DNA of 64,000 bases from Pyrenophora tritici-repentis (Eukaryota; Ascomycota; Dothideomycetes; Pleosporales; Pleosporaceae): NCBI RefSeq assembly GCF_003171515.1, contig NC_089391.1:1674001-1738000 (forward strand), written 5' to 3'. The translations under genes were made by a program, and so were the position numbers. Every line of letters starts with the position of its first letter. Position 1 is the first letter of the stretch. Shown here piece by piece: positions 11,891 to 23,807 of this stretch. The notes under the pieces are model-generated. The model was not told the DNA's origin and did no database searches. It was given only the letters and a program-made list of their open reading frames with translations.

Positions 11891-14800
11891 ATGTCCGAAC
11901 CCCGTGAGACAGGAGGCCTCCCATTGGAACATACCACCAAACAACTACAGCATCCCCAAGGCAACACTACACTTCAACCAACTTCAACCAGCGTCGAACA
12001 ATACCAAATCCCACCGCCATCAAACACTAAACGTAAGGGTGTAAAGATTGTTGGTTCTCGCCGTCGTACTGGAACCACCGAACAGGCAGCGCCCAGCCCC
12101 CACACCGACTCCTCCCGCTCTGAACAACGGTTGGCTTCTAGCTCTACGAGCATGGCGTCCCAAATGTCTTCAGTCCACTACACCAGGACTGGTCGTATCA
12201 GTAAAGCGAAGAAGGGTTTGAAAGTGCACAACTGCGACTGTGGAAGATCATACACGCGTGCAGAGCATCTCAGGTCGGCCAAGCCTCGCTTCCAAGCAGG
12301 ACTCAACTAATGCTTTGCTACAGACGACACCAGAAGAACCACGCACAAGATGATGCGCTCTCATGCGAATTTGCTGGTTGTGATAAAGTTTTCTACAGAA
12401 TGGATCTCCTGCTTCGGCACCAGGAGCGGCACAACGACCCCGGACACGATTCACGCCAGCAAAGTCAGGAAGTTTCTCCGCAGCCTGAATCCATCCCCAT
12501 TTCCATCCCAGATCTTGAGCCAGTCACAATCAGTGCTACTGCAATTCCTCCAACAACATCTTACTACGCGCCCGTATCTCCCATGAACGAGTCGGCGTCA
12601 CTCTCAAGGTATACAAAACCAACATTTCGTACTCCTCGAACGCCTCAAGCTCTTTCATCAAGTTTCAATCATTTTCCTTATCCTTCCAAGAATTTTACGT
12701 CCACCCCCAAGTGAGTTTCATTGTACATCTTGGAGCACATTTCCTGTCTCTTGATCATTGTCATATTTCATTGCCGATACAAATACTCATACATCTCTCA
12801 GTCACTCCAAGGGCCACCGTTCGCAATTTGCTCGCCACTCTGGAGCAGTTTCGATGCCAGTCGACGCCATGACACCCGGTCTATGGCACGAACCTTACAG
12901 CCCCACACCGGGCTACTCCTCTTCTAGCGGCTACGCTTCACCGATCGCACCGACCGACTTTCCACTATACGGCCACGCCCCTTACCATCGAACACGCACT
13001 CCCTCAAATGCATCATTTATAGATCAACCATGGTCTTACCAACCGCGATCGCCTGCCTCAACAACATCGAACATGGCTTTTCCATGGCCTCAGAGCGACA
13101 AGGGATCTACTGCCCCAGGCCTTGCCTACATGAACGTGTCTTATCCGATGACAAGCATGTCGATTCCTACCGGCATCGATCCAATGGTTGGGTATGGACA
13201 CTTTGGTCCCAAGACAATGGGACAGAGGGACGAAGAGGAGGGGGCGATCCTCTTCGGAGAATATGGTATGGCTCCAATCGCGCACACTTATCCGTTTGAG
13301 CAATATCTTGACTATTACTGGAGGCTCTTTCATCCCACTTTCCCCGTCGTCCATAGATCTACCTTTATGAACCCGTCGCCGATGCTGCACGCAGCCATGA
13401 TCTCAATCGGTGGTCACTACTCGAACGACAAGGGCGCCAAAAGGAAGTCTCGGGACCTCCATGATCAATGTATAAAGCTGCTTGAACGGGTAAGTTCTAT
13501 GCACAATCACAAGAACATCAGCTGACGTATAATAAGAGGGATCACGAAGCTATGACCGACCCGGAACGGCTATGCGATTTCCAGGCAATGTTTCTTATTG
13601 AAGTTTTCTCCCAATACCGCGCTCGCCGGTCTGGAAAATTACTGTCGTCGAGGTTCGACAAAGTGTATCACAAAGCCGTCGGAAACTGCAGGAGCACGAC
13701 TTTACGGTTGCGCGAACTTGTCTCAACTTCTACTCAGCTTGAGCATACAGCATCGGACCGTTGGATACACTGGGTTGAGTTAGCAACCTGGCAACGCTTG
13801 CTGCTATCTTGTTACGTTCTGGCGTTCCAACAACCGCTTCTCCTCGCTCGCGAAACTTTACACTCGCTTATTGAGAATACTCGCTTTGAGATTCCATTCC
13901 CCGAACATACCTCCCTCTGGGATGCTACAGGCTCGGCCGAGTGGGCTGCAACTATACTGGAACAATCCTACACACCAACATACGTTTACGAAATCACACC
14001 CGAGTCAACATTAACCTCTTTGGACACTTTTCAGTCTTCCGTCTTACTTGCAACGCACTACAACCTCCACGAGAATATTTCACCATACATCTCCTCCCCA
14101 ACCGTGCCAGATGTCCAACATCTTCTGGACACTTCTCCAATCATCAAAAGAACACTACTTACGGCCAAACTTGTGCAGGTAACGCCTTTACGCGCGTTGA
14201 TTGCTGTTTGGGGCGAGTCATGGATTCTTTCCGAGAAAGTCACATCTCCGCAAGTCTTTAACGCAATGAAGACAACACTCCGAACATGGCTTGCGCAGCT
14301 ATGGTCTTCCAACGAATCAGAAACTCCACCAGTCAGAGAAGCGTTGAACCTCTCTGTAACGATCTTGAGAGAGGCGTTACAAGATCAAAGGGACATGGTA
14401 GAGCTCGAGATGGGAACAGATATGGGCATCTTCTTCTCTGGATTAGTCTTGTGGGCCATTACAGTCTCATCGGCGGCTCGATCGACAACAAATCCATCGT
14501 CAACCCAGGCAGTAGATCGTATGCCAGTATCTACAGGGGTAGGTGACCTTGCCTTTGGACTTGCTCATAGTCAACCACAATCACCTATCATCGAGGCAAC
14601 CCCAGAGAACCCGCTCCTATCACATGCACAAATCATTATCAATACCATTTCTTTCCTCTCCGACGCGATGTACACGTTCTCCGATGTGGTACCTGTACAG
14701 CAGAGTCAAGGCGACCAACTTCGTCATCAAACTGGCTGTGTAAGTCTGCTTCTCTGGATCAAACTCCGCCTACGAGGCATACCTCTAGAAGAACCAAGCA

Positions 14801-14916
14801 GCGGCGTCGATACTTGGTCTTCTAAGCCCGGTGAAAGCCTTGGTGAGCTTCTTGACGGAATCATTAGCTCAATCGAGCGAGCTCTGGATCGCGGTTGGAG
14901 TGGGTGGGGTGTCTAA
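11891..14916 (+). CDS. C2H2 zinc-finger and fungal_trans domain transcription factor
   Basis: Four exons (11891-12273, 12324-12710, 12802-13489, 13537-14916) encode 945 residues. The first intron (50 bp) falls inside the first zinc finger and splices to give HLRRHQKNH. Finger one begins at about residue 115 (CDCGRSYTRAEHL) and finger two follows at once (CEFAGCDKVFYRMDLLLRH). A Ser/Pro-rich middle leads to a fungal_trans domain from about residue 422 (FEQYLDYYWRLFHPTFPVVH), the conserved middle region of many fungal regulators. It should be a nuclear DNA-binding activator or repressor; the targets are unknown. The ATG at 11891 is the first one in frame. An 8.3-kb gene-free stretch precedes it, which suggests complex regulation. 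Confidence 0.9.
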
Positions 14917-16394
14917 GCTTAGCCGCTCACCCCCTCTTTTCTGTCTGTTTTTTTCTCATTCCATGGCCGCAACGTCTTGCATGTAACGTTATGAGTTTTC
15001 TTCTCTCCACTTTTGTCTTCTTCATCATTTCAGCTTCACTGTACTGGGCATAGCGATGCATTAGGACTGGTCACTGGGCACACAGACACGATATCATGAT
15101 TGCTTTCACGGCGGATACCCCCTGTTACTTTCCACTTTTCCGCACTCATATATCCCGTTTGCTTATTACAAGTAAACACACTTTTTCAGTCGTGTTATTT
15201 TTCGCATCGCATGAGTAAAATGACCCTTGTTGTTGTACAATTAGCTCAGACATTCTTTGTCGCCAATAGGTCTCGAAGAACATCCATATTTGCATACATA
15301 TGCTTTTCCAACCAATGGTCTTGGGCATCATCCTACAGGATGCAGCTTTGCTGTGATGTTGTGATGCTGTGCCACGAGTCCGCAGGCAATGTGACGTTTT
15401 TTGAAACAAAGGTAATATAGGCGCATGAATGCAGCGTGCTGGGAAGGGATAGGGCATGTACAAGGTACCCGGCACGTGGTCGGTGTGTCTTATCTCGCTC
15501 CTTGCGTAGGATGAAATGTGATCCTGGGGGTGGAGGGAGGTGGTGTTGGCTGTGAGATCGGTAATATCATACCGGTGGGTTTTTGGACGGTATGCATGTG
15601 CAGTAAGCCCACGTACGCATGAGCTTGCTACGTACCCCCGAGCGCGAAAAGTCATGGTTAGGAATGCCATCTTGCCTTGGGAGTTGGTGTCAGAGTTTAG
15701 TAGTAAATAAATTAGATGTCTTGTTGAGTAGGATAACTGTTCCCGTTTTCCTAGTGAAAGAAGCACGCTCATGCGCTTTCCATCTCTACGTCTGCGCTTA
15801 TGTTCCTGTACTGTACACCGTCTCTGCACCGCCTCCATCCCAATCCTGCAGGTTTCCCAGGAAGAAAGAGAGGGAGAGGAATCATGATGTCAATCCCTGG
15901 CTCAACTATATCTAAATTTCTGTTCTCAACAATCACGATGTTCCTGCTGTGACTACACGATAGAAAATGAAAATCATTCAGCCTTTAATGTCGTAAATCG
16001 CCTGCACGTGAAGTCGAATTCAGCTGCTCAGTCCATCACAAGAAAATCGCAGGTTGGCAAGTGGCAAAGTCTCAAACCATCACAGTCAAAGTCACAGCAC
16101 AAGAAAAAAATGTTTAAACGTTCCGAATCCAATTCGTCATGAATGCTATATATTTACACATTTCAAAAAGATCTGTCCAAGCGCTGATCTCGCAGCCACT
16201 GTACAAGAGAAAAAAAGAATACAAAGAATCCACAGAATTCTCCTTGAAGAAAGGGGGGGGGGTTTCGCTCTCAGAGCCAGCAAACAAACAAACAAACAAA
16301 CAACAGATGAATGTTTCCAAAACACCAGGTTATATGCAATAGATGACAAGTCATCGATGGCTCTAGCTTACACTAGAAGTGTGAAGTGAGACGC
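14917..16394. other. convergent intergenic region with an uncertain 230-codon frame
   Basis: This region lies between the 3' ends of the regulator and the LPMO. It has a 230-codon minus-strand frame at 15146-15838 that starts with ATG but shows no domain, no signal peptide and no splice partners; I do not call it a gene. Near the LPMO end it holds a run of ten G (16253-16262) and five to six CAAA units (16281-16302). Confidence 0.6.
16253..16302. repeat. G10 tract and (CAAA)n microsatellite
   Basis: A run of ten G is followed about 18 bp later by five to six CAAA units. Both lie just beyond the stop codon of the minus-strand LPMO, probably in its 3' UTR or flank. Confidence 0.75.
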
Positions 16395-17411
16395 TTACAA
16401 GTTGAAAGCGCGGGCGTGGCGGCGGGTCTTGCTGCTGGTGGTGGACTTGAGCCAGCTGATGAACTGGTCAATGGTGAAGCTCTCGGGGAGGGAAGAGCCG
16501 GAGCCGGAGCCAGTGGAAGGAGTGGAAGGAGTAGAAGGAGTAGAAGGAGCAGAGCCGCCGTTGGAAGGACCGGAGCCGGAGCCGTTGGAAGGAGTAGACT
16601 CGACAGGCTTGGAGGGAGCAGCAATGGGCGAGGCGGAAGCAGAGGCAGAGGCAGAGGGAGAATCAGCGGGGGTAGCAGGGGTAGCAGGGGTAGTAGAGCC
16701 GGAGCCACCGCTGCTGGAAGCAGTCCAGACCTTGGGGCCGGGGATGGTGTAATCAGTCTTTCCGCTGTAGATGTCGAACTTGACACCGGGGTCAGTGGCC
16801 TTGTAAGCCTTGGTCATGTCGACACCGGTAGCAGGGAGGGCGACGGAGCCGCTGCCAGTGACCTTGATCTGACCACAACCATTGTAGAACTGAGCTTTTT
16901 TTTCGGCTGCAGCCTCGTGAAGGCCGATGACCTCAGGGCGGATGAGGTAGCTACCGGGCTCGAGGTTGGGCAGGCTGACCTCGATGAGTCCCTTGTTGGC
17001 GATGAAGTTCTCAACTCCCCACTTTCCGCCGGAGAGACCATCCTCGTAGATCTTGGTCCAGACGGCGCCCTCGCCCTTGGAGTCGGCCTTTGCAATGTAG
17101 ACCATGACGGGACCCTTGTGGGAGGGGGCGATCGGGTCGTCACCGTCGCCGGCGGAGGAGGGATCGTTGTGGTGCCATTGCATGCCGACCTTGGAGCCGG
17201 CGGCAACCTCAACCTCGTCGGAGGTGGCCTTTCCGCCGTTGCAGATCATGGCAGTGGAGGTGACATCGAGGATGGGGTTGTTGCCGTTGGAAGGGGTCTG
17301 GACGGCGAAGTGCTGGCCCATGTTCTTTCCGTTGATGACAAAGCTCTGGAAGGTGGTGTGCGCAGCGGCGAGGTTGGCAGCAGCCAGGATGATAGCAGAC
17401 TTGGCGAACAT
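16395..17411 (-). CDS. AA9 lytic polysaccharide monooxygenase with C-terminal tail
   Basis: An intronless gene of 338 residues. A signal peptide ends at Ala17, so the mature protein would start with His18 (HTTFQSFVING), the N-terminal histidine of the copper brace. The second histidine is in MQWHHND (about residue 80), and the axial tyrosine region is QFYNGCGQI. These mark an AA9 (former GH61) enzyme that oxidatively cleaves cellulose or related glucans outside the cell. After the catalytic domain comes a Ser/Thr/Pro/Gly linker (about 230-300) and then a conserved-looking tail, LPESFTIDQFISWLKS, ending in a basic stretch. This is not a CBM1, because the cysteines are absent. A long antisense frame over the whole gene is a codon-bias shadow. 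Confidence 0.93.
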   Translation of the reverse strand: MFAKSAIILAAANLAAAHTTFQSFVINGKNMGQHFAVQTPSNGNNPILDVTSTAMICNGGKATSDEVEVAAGSKVGMQWHHNDPSSAGDGDDPIAPSHKGPVMVYIAKADSKGEGAVWTKIYEDGLSGGKWGVENFIANKGLIEVSLPNLEPGSYLIRPEVIGLHEAAAEKKAQFYNGCGQIKVTGSGSVALPATGVDMTKAYKATDPGVKFDIYSGKTDYTIPGPKVWTASSSGGSGSTTPATPATPADSPSASASASASPIAAPSKPVESTPSNGSGSGPSNGGSAPSTPSTPSTPSTGSGSGSSLPESFTIDQFISWLKSTTSSKTRRHARAFNL

Positions 17412-17613
17412 GATGATAGTGTTGGTTGTGTTGGGTTGTTGTTGTTGTTGGTTGGTTCAAGTAAAAAAGCTGAGAGAATATCTTCAAAGATAGAATTTGT
17501 ATGAAAGAATGGTAGACGAATGGATCGAAAGTGAGTGTGATGATAAAGAGAGAGTGAAAGTGAATGTCAGCTTCAAGCTTGATGCCCTTCAACTGTTGAT
17601 GGCACATGTACCT

Positions 17614-17619
17614 CTTATA
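17614..17619 (-). promoter_or_regulatory. TATA-like box upstream of the LPMO
   Basis: TATAAG on the minus strand lies about 205 bp upstream of the LPMO ATG at 17411. The interval between is rich in short purine/pyrimidine runs, as in fungal 5' leaders. Confidence 0.35.
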
Positions 17620-19061
17620 CTTGCCCGCCTACACGGCATGGCCGCATTCTGACAAGATTAGTGCCCTCAGTGACAGGAAGGCTGACCATGCCAAGCTACA
17701 CGGAATCCGCTTTCTGTGGACTGGCACTCATCATCCATCAATCTATCCCACGCCTACTAGCGCTAGATGTGGAGACGAGCCTCTCGCTAGCTGCCGCAGA
17801 GCGTTGGATCCAGGCTGGTTCAGGTCCCTGGGCCCATAATATGTGATGACTTATTACCCGAAAGAGATTTGGCAGCGTCGCTTGCATGCATCTGCCCGGA
17901 AAGGACCTGCACGAAGTGCGAAGCGTCGAATCAGTATCCAATTTTGTGGGAATCGTGAAACCACGTCCAAAAAGCTTGAACAGTTGCCCGACCTTGCCCA
18001 CTCCATCGGCGTCAAACGAAACTTCATGCATTGAACCGCCAAGGGTGGCTCCGCTCATGCCGTCGCTGCCTACAACCGTAGACGTGCTCGTAGTTGATTG
18101 TTTCCATCAATGCTGAACGATTTATCCTTGCTGCTAAAACAAACAAGCACAATATCAACAAACTCCGAGGCATTAACCGTCCTCACTGCGCCTTCTTTGC
18201 CCGAACCGGGGTGCTCTTTCAATCATTCCACCCTGGATATGTAATGACGGACTTGAATCGAAAAACAATACTTCTAGAACCAGCTCTGCGACGGAGAAAA
18301 GGAGCTCGGTGAGCGGCAAGCAGTGGGGTGAGTTATTCCACCATTCGAGACGGTATGAAACGAACTTGGAGTGGGGGAGATTAGGGGACCGTGCCTGCCA
18401 AGACAACGGGTGGTGTTTCGAGCCACCCGAGGCTCCTCATCAAAGTACCAAAACCACACTTGCTTGTGATAGTTGGTCTGAATCGTGACGTCTTGTTTGT
18501 TTCGACTTGAATCGGGGTTTTTTTTCCACCGGCTATACTGCCGTGCGTATGTGCCATCCTGCCTCTGCTTCACAGTACGGTGGAGCGCTCCTTCACTTGA
18601 CGCTGAAGGAAGCGACACAGTATTTACAGTGCTTATTGACGCTCGCCCTGAACGGTTGGTCCTATTGTTAGCGAGTCGCGCCGCAAAGCCGCGGTGGTGG
18701 GTGGATGTCCCGTGGCGTCTATGCATCAATAAACCGCCTGCACTGTGATGAGCCTTCAATCTCTGTGCCGGAATTTGTGCAACTTCCAGATGTCGCGAGA
18801 TACCTCAGACTTGCTGGTTCCCAACATGTTCTATGAAGAGTTCGGACAGATGCGGACTGCTCGACGACGGATACGAGCTCACGGATAGCTGAAACGGTGA
18901 TGTTCGTCGGAGTAGGTTGTATCATTGGCAATGCAGGGCGAGAGTGGTCCACGACTCGGTCTTCATAACTGTTAGGCGCCAGCCATGCTTCTATGGCTAA
19001 CCATGCATTGCTCATTATTATTATAGTATAAATAAAATCCATCAACTTGGAAACCGTTCGC
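17620..19061. other. intergenic, promoter side of the LPMO
   Basis: I see no gene. Frames reach about 161 codons on the minus strand (18274-18759) but show no domain or splice structure. Confidence 0.65.
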
Positions 19062-22000
19062 TCAGACAAGGAACAACCCTGGGATGAAAACCAGTGCAAG
19101 CAGCATCCAGCTCCGACATCTTGGCTGCAAGGCTGCCGCCCCCTTCTGACTCGTTGCTTTGGCCTGTCCGTTTAATCTACTCGAGCCAGCACTCGCGTCA
19201 GAAGTACTGGTCACACTTTGACTTCGCGTCGTGGTAGCTGGGAACAATGCAGTCCTAGTGCTACGACCCGAGATTCCATATATTAACTCAGTGGCTCCAG
19301 GCGCCAAACTTATTGTTGTTCTCCCACCATCTCCATAGACAGTAATCGTTCCACCAGGCGTCAATGTCTGTCCTCTGATGATGAAAGCTGTGCCACCCCC
19401 AGACATGGCGGTGAATGTCTCAGTGCCGATAGTGAGCAAAGGAGCATTCGTAACGATAGGCTGAGCAAGAGCGGATATGAAACTTGTTTGACCGTCGATG
19501 ACTAAAGCTGTAGCTCCTGCGGCGAGTGAGATTGTTGTTCCTGATACCACTACAAAACCACCTGCGGTGAGTAATGCTGACCCGATCACGTAAGCTGTCC
19601 CGGTGCCCGGTAGTGGTCGAAATGTTGCGTCTCCGATAGTCAGAAGAGGCGCAGTTGTTAACGAAGAAGGGTTTGCCAAGGCCGAAGTGGCTCCATTGAT
19701 CACAACAAAGGATGCGGACGGCGCGAGTGATAGCGTAGTGCCCAGGGCTGTTATCGCTGGGCCACCTGGGATCAGTGTCTGACCAGCAACTACAAACGTA
19801 GGGCCAGAGGGTTCTGACAGTGCACTAAAGACATCATTGCCGAGTGTAATAGCGGGAGGGGCATTGGCCTGTGTAACAGAGCTATCAAGTGTGAGCGTGG
19901 CACCGTTGGCAACAAGGAAGGACGCTGAAGGTCCAAGCGACAAAGTTGTTCCTGAAACTGTAATCGCCGAGCCTCCTGGGGCAAGAGTCTGCCCGGCAAC
20001 GACAAATGTGTTTCCCGAGCTGGGAAGAGGCGAGAAGACGTTATTGCCAACAGTGACCGTCGGTGGCGTCGCAACTGGCACGGTCGCGCCTTTCAATGTA
20101 GAAGTTACTCCGTTGATAACCACTACACCTGCGGAGGGCGCAAGTGACAACGTAGTCCCAGGGACGGTGATTGCAGAACCGCCCGGGATAAGTGTCTGGC
20201 CAGAGATTACAAAGGTAGGACCCACGCCGGGATTGTTCTGATTGCTACCCCCAGTCGGCCTAGCCTGTGCTGAGATTGTCGAGCCGCCCACTACAATCTG
20301 TGGTGGATTGGTAGCAACTGGCACTGGCAGAGCTTGAGTAGAACCTGCAACGACTACAAAGGAAGCAGACTGATCAAGGCTAACGACTTGGCCACCAATA
20401 GTAGCTACACCACCCGGCGTCAAGGTCTGACCTGGTTCTACGAAGAATTGGGTAGCGGCGTTTGCGGTAAATGTAGAAGAGCCAATCATTAAGACTGGTG
20501 GCGGCCGTGGCGGAGGAGCTTGGGGCAGCATACTGGTCATACCATCCACAATAATAGCCGTGGCAGATGGAGCAAGCGAAACAGAAGTTCCACCCCCTAT
20601 ATTGATTGCGGGGCCTCCAGCTTGAAGGGTCTGCGAGCCCACTACAACTACTGAAGATGGCCCTAGTACAACGGGGTTTGTTCCAATCGAACCGACAATA
20701 GTGCGAGTGGGCTCGGGAGGGTTCAGGATATTGTGTCCATCGCCACTTCCACCGCGTACTTGAGTTGCAGAAACCGGTTCGGGCCGATTGTTTGGTTTGA
20801 TGCTGGCGGAAGTGGGCTTGGTGTTTGGGAGATTCCAGTCAGTGAGTGCAGCGGGGGGGGATTGTGGAAGTTCGTCACCCCAGTTGTTTACGATAACAGG
20901 GTGGTCGTCCCACCCTAGAACAGACGACTCGACGTGGATGATGAGTGGGTTCAAAAGAGGCCGGTTCCGATAGTATAGGTCGACCACGATTATAACAGTC
21001 ACCACGGCTTGTAGCTGTCCAGCGTCGCATGCCGACTGCGGTATTTGTTCGAGGAACCCATCTGGCAGTGGGCCTGTTGCAGTACTTTCATCTTGGATAC
21101 CCTTCAACCAATATGGGTAAGCTTGGACAGAACGCAGCTGTACGGTCTCAGTCTTGTTTCCAGACTCAACTTCGTAGGCCGTAAAGTAGACAAAGGGAGT
21201 AGCAGAAGTCTGGGTCTGAGTAATGTTTGGCGCAAGAGTAATAGTGGCAGTGGCCGATGAAAAAGTTTCCGGGTTATACACATCGTATAGCGTGGCATCC
21301 GAAACAGGTATAACATTGCCCGCGGGGAAAGGAACGATACCAGAAGACCGATAAGCGATAGATGTAGTCGCAGCAGTGGGTTTCCCTGTGTAAGCCTCAC
21401 ACATCGTGATGGTGTAATCGTATTCGGGATAATAGGACTCAGTAACGGTACATGACCAATCATGCTCTAATGCAAAAGACGCATCAAACGGGGTCGGATT
21501 GGGTACAAGAGTATATGACTTCGTGTTGGTGAAGTTCAATATCTCGGTGGTCATCGTTGCCACCTCGTAGCTATAAGTTGCGGGAAACCAGTAGTCCACA
21601 GTGGCATTGGGAATGTTGATCGTGCATGCTGCATTAGAAGCAAGAGTAGTGAGCGTTGCAGTGTCATCGATGGGAAAGGGTGCTATTGACGGAGCACCAG
21701 ATTGTGACAGTGTTATATCAAGAGGGCCGTTCGATGTTGCTAACGCTGTGGGGTTCGAAAGAATGGACAGATCCTGTGGTCCAGAAGTTGACGTGACGGT
21801 CGGTTGCGTGACGGCATACTCGTCAGGGACTCCGGCACCAGAGCTGTTGAGGCTCTGCAGTGGTTTCTCATAAGAAGCAACTGGAAGATTTCCTAGCAGT
21901 GTTGCCGAAGCAGTCACAGACAACGTTGTTGTGAAGGTGACGTTGGAATAAGGGGCTTGATGGGTTGATTAGCACGCAACGGTACAAAGCCACAAGGCTG

Positions 22001-22098
22001 GATAGGAGTGTTTTACCAGCGCTACCGTGGCGAGGGAACACGGCTCCCGTTGCAAAAGAAGCGAAGAATAGCGTGCCAAGGGCGTTGGATAGGACCAT
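19062..22098 (-). CDS. GPI-type surface protein with seven internal repeats
   Basis: Two exons, 22017-22098 and 19062-21955, with a 61-bp intron (21956-22016) give 991 residues. Exon 1 encodes the signal peptide (MVLSNALGTLFFASFATGAV). The N-terminal 400 residues are Ser/Thr-rich with several N-x-S/T sites. They are followed by seven repeats of about 60-85 residues, each with a core like GQTLxPGGxAITVxGTTLSL, then APSAxxVVVNG and a variable linker ending in a TVG or IGN strand. The C-terminus has a small-residue region and a hydrophobic end (MLLALVFIPGLFLV), the layout of a GPI signal. I infer a cell-wall or plasma-membrane surface protein. The repeat looks beta-rich, possibly a solenoid. No enzyme motif is seen and the function is unknown. 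Confidence 0.88.
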
Positions 22099-23807
22099 AT
22101 CTACTGTAGGTTGCTGCTCAGGCACTCACTTTGCAGACAACGACTGTCGTGACCCCCAAGCGTCCCGAGAGGATGGTGGACAGACGATAGTGCAGCTGGG
22201 CCAATCTGGGTGAGCGGGTCCAGTCATTATTGACCTACCGACGGCACAGTTTGACGATGGCCCAAGAGAAAGCTACCGGAAGATCATCGCAACAGGAGCT
22301 AGGAGTGAAGACCCTGCGCGCAGTCCAACAAGTCCTTGTACGACGCATCCTTTTTCGTTCCAATACGGACTAGATTAGGCGTCCAGTTTGTAGGCGAAAA
22401 ACGAAATTACCAATGGCATTGTACAGGGCCTCGCAGAACATGATCCTTTTGGTCCTTTCTACGTCAAGGGCGGGTGACATGCAGGTCCACGCCCTGCTCT
22501 CCTGATGTGTAGGGATAAGCCACTAGAAGCCGGCCTGCCTTTCTAGGCGTGGGCGATTGTTTGTAGGTTATTGACACGGACACGTGCTCACCCCACAGTA
22601 CCGATAGGAATCCATCGATGTTGCCCATGGCTACCTACAGAGTTCAATAGGCCATCTGAAAAGTAAGGATGACTAGAAAGACTAGAAAGAGGCTTGAAGT
22701 CGTTAAAAGCTTCGTCGCTGCTCGGTCGGGTGAGACGCACCCGTTCCGCCCTCGCTAAACCATGCCTACGACCCGACAGACTACTAGAAGTTGGTTTAAT
22801 TGTACATCATGCGAGGCCAGCGGGAGGGCATCATACTGTCGATTTGCGGCTCTCGCATTGATTGACACGCCACGTTAAGAGGACGCAGGTGAGGTGCAGA
22901 AACAACGCAGCATCCAATCCAGCACTATGGAACGAATATGCCGGCTTATTACTGGGGTTCTGCCCGCCTGGACTGTTGAGCATGCTGATTGCGTAGAGGG
23001 ATTTGGGAAAAGCGTGCCGATCTGCCAGACTAGGAAAAGAAAAGGGCAGCGAAAGCGAGTGCGCAATGCGAAGGGTGAAGGGCGAAGGGATCTAGAACTA
23101 TTGTTTCAAGCTTGCAGTGGGAGTGGCTGGCGGAACGTCCGGACTGGGGGCATCGTACGGTGGCAGCAGCAGCGCCACGGCGGGCTCCACGAAGACTGCG
23201 GACGCCCCCCCCCCCAGATTGCGCGGGCAGCGCGAACCGTTCTCGATGGCTCTATGGGATGAAACGAGGGGTCGGAAGGGTGGCAGGCGCCCTCACAGGC
23301 ATGATCATATGGCTTCATCTATCCTGCTGCGGAAGAAATGCCGGCTGAAAGCAACGGGAGCATTAGGGCACACGTCGTGCGCAACAGAAGAACAAGCTCG
23401 GCGCGCGGTTCAGCGTAGGGTAGCATGGTGACGGCGCACAACAGACGGCGCACAGGGAGGGCCCGCTGCCGCTCAGAATGTTTTGGTACGTCGCAGCAGA
23501 CGGTGGGTGCTGATAAGGTGAAAAGAGCCGTGGTGGTGGCCAAGGGACAAAGTTTGTTAGTTAGAGGCATTTGTGCAATATAGCCCTGCCCTGCTCTCGG
23601 CTGAGGGTTGGTTGCAGGGTCCGGCCAATCTGGGTCAACTCGATACCAAGTGCTTTTGCGTAGGGTTCCTCGGCCTCCTCGTCTCTCCTCATTTCTCCAT
23701 CTTGTGTCGCTGGCGGGGACAGACAATGCCATCCGGTGATGCCGCTCGCTTCAAGACTGTGGTTGAGTGGCTCCAGTTGCAGCTTCCACGCCGCTTAGTC
23801 ACGGAAC
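22099..23807. other. divergent intergenic region
   Basis: This separates the divergent repeat-protein and aspartic-protease-like genes. No gene is seen. It holds a short direct repeat of GACTAGAAA near 22670-22690 and a run of about 12 C near 23206. Confidence 0.7.

Noticed and set aside
15146..15838. A 230-codon minus-strand ATG frame between the regulator and the LPMO
   Set aside because: No domain, signal peptide or splice structure, uneven composition, and it overlaps both 3' flanks. It is kept only as an unsupported frame.
16386..17504. A 372-codon plus-strand frame lying antisense across the AA9 gene
   Set aside because: The codon bias of the LPMO leaves the opposite strand free of stops. 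The translated product is low-complexity Gly/Val/Leu/Ala with no domain, and the real gene on the other strand has full catalytic motifs.
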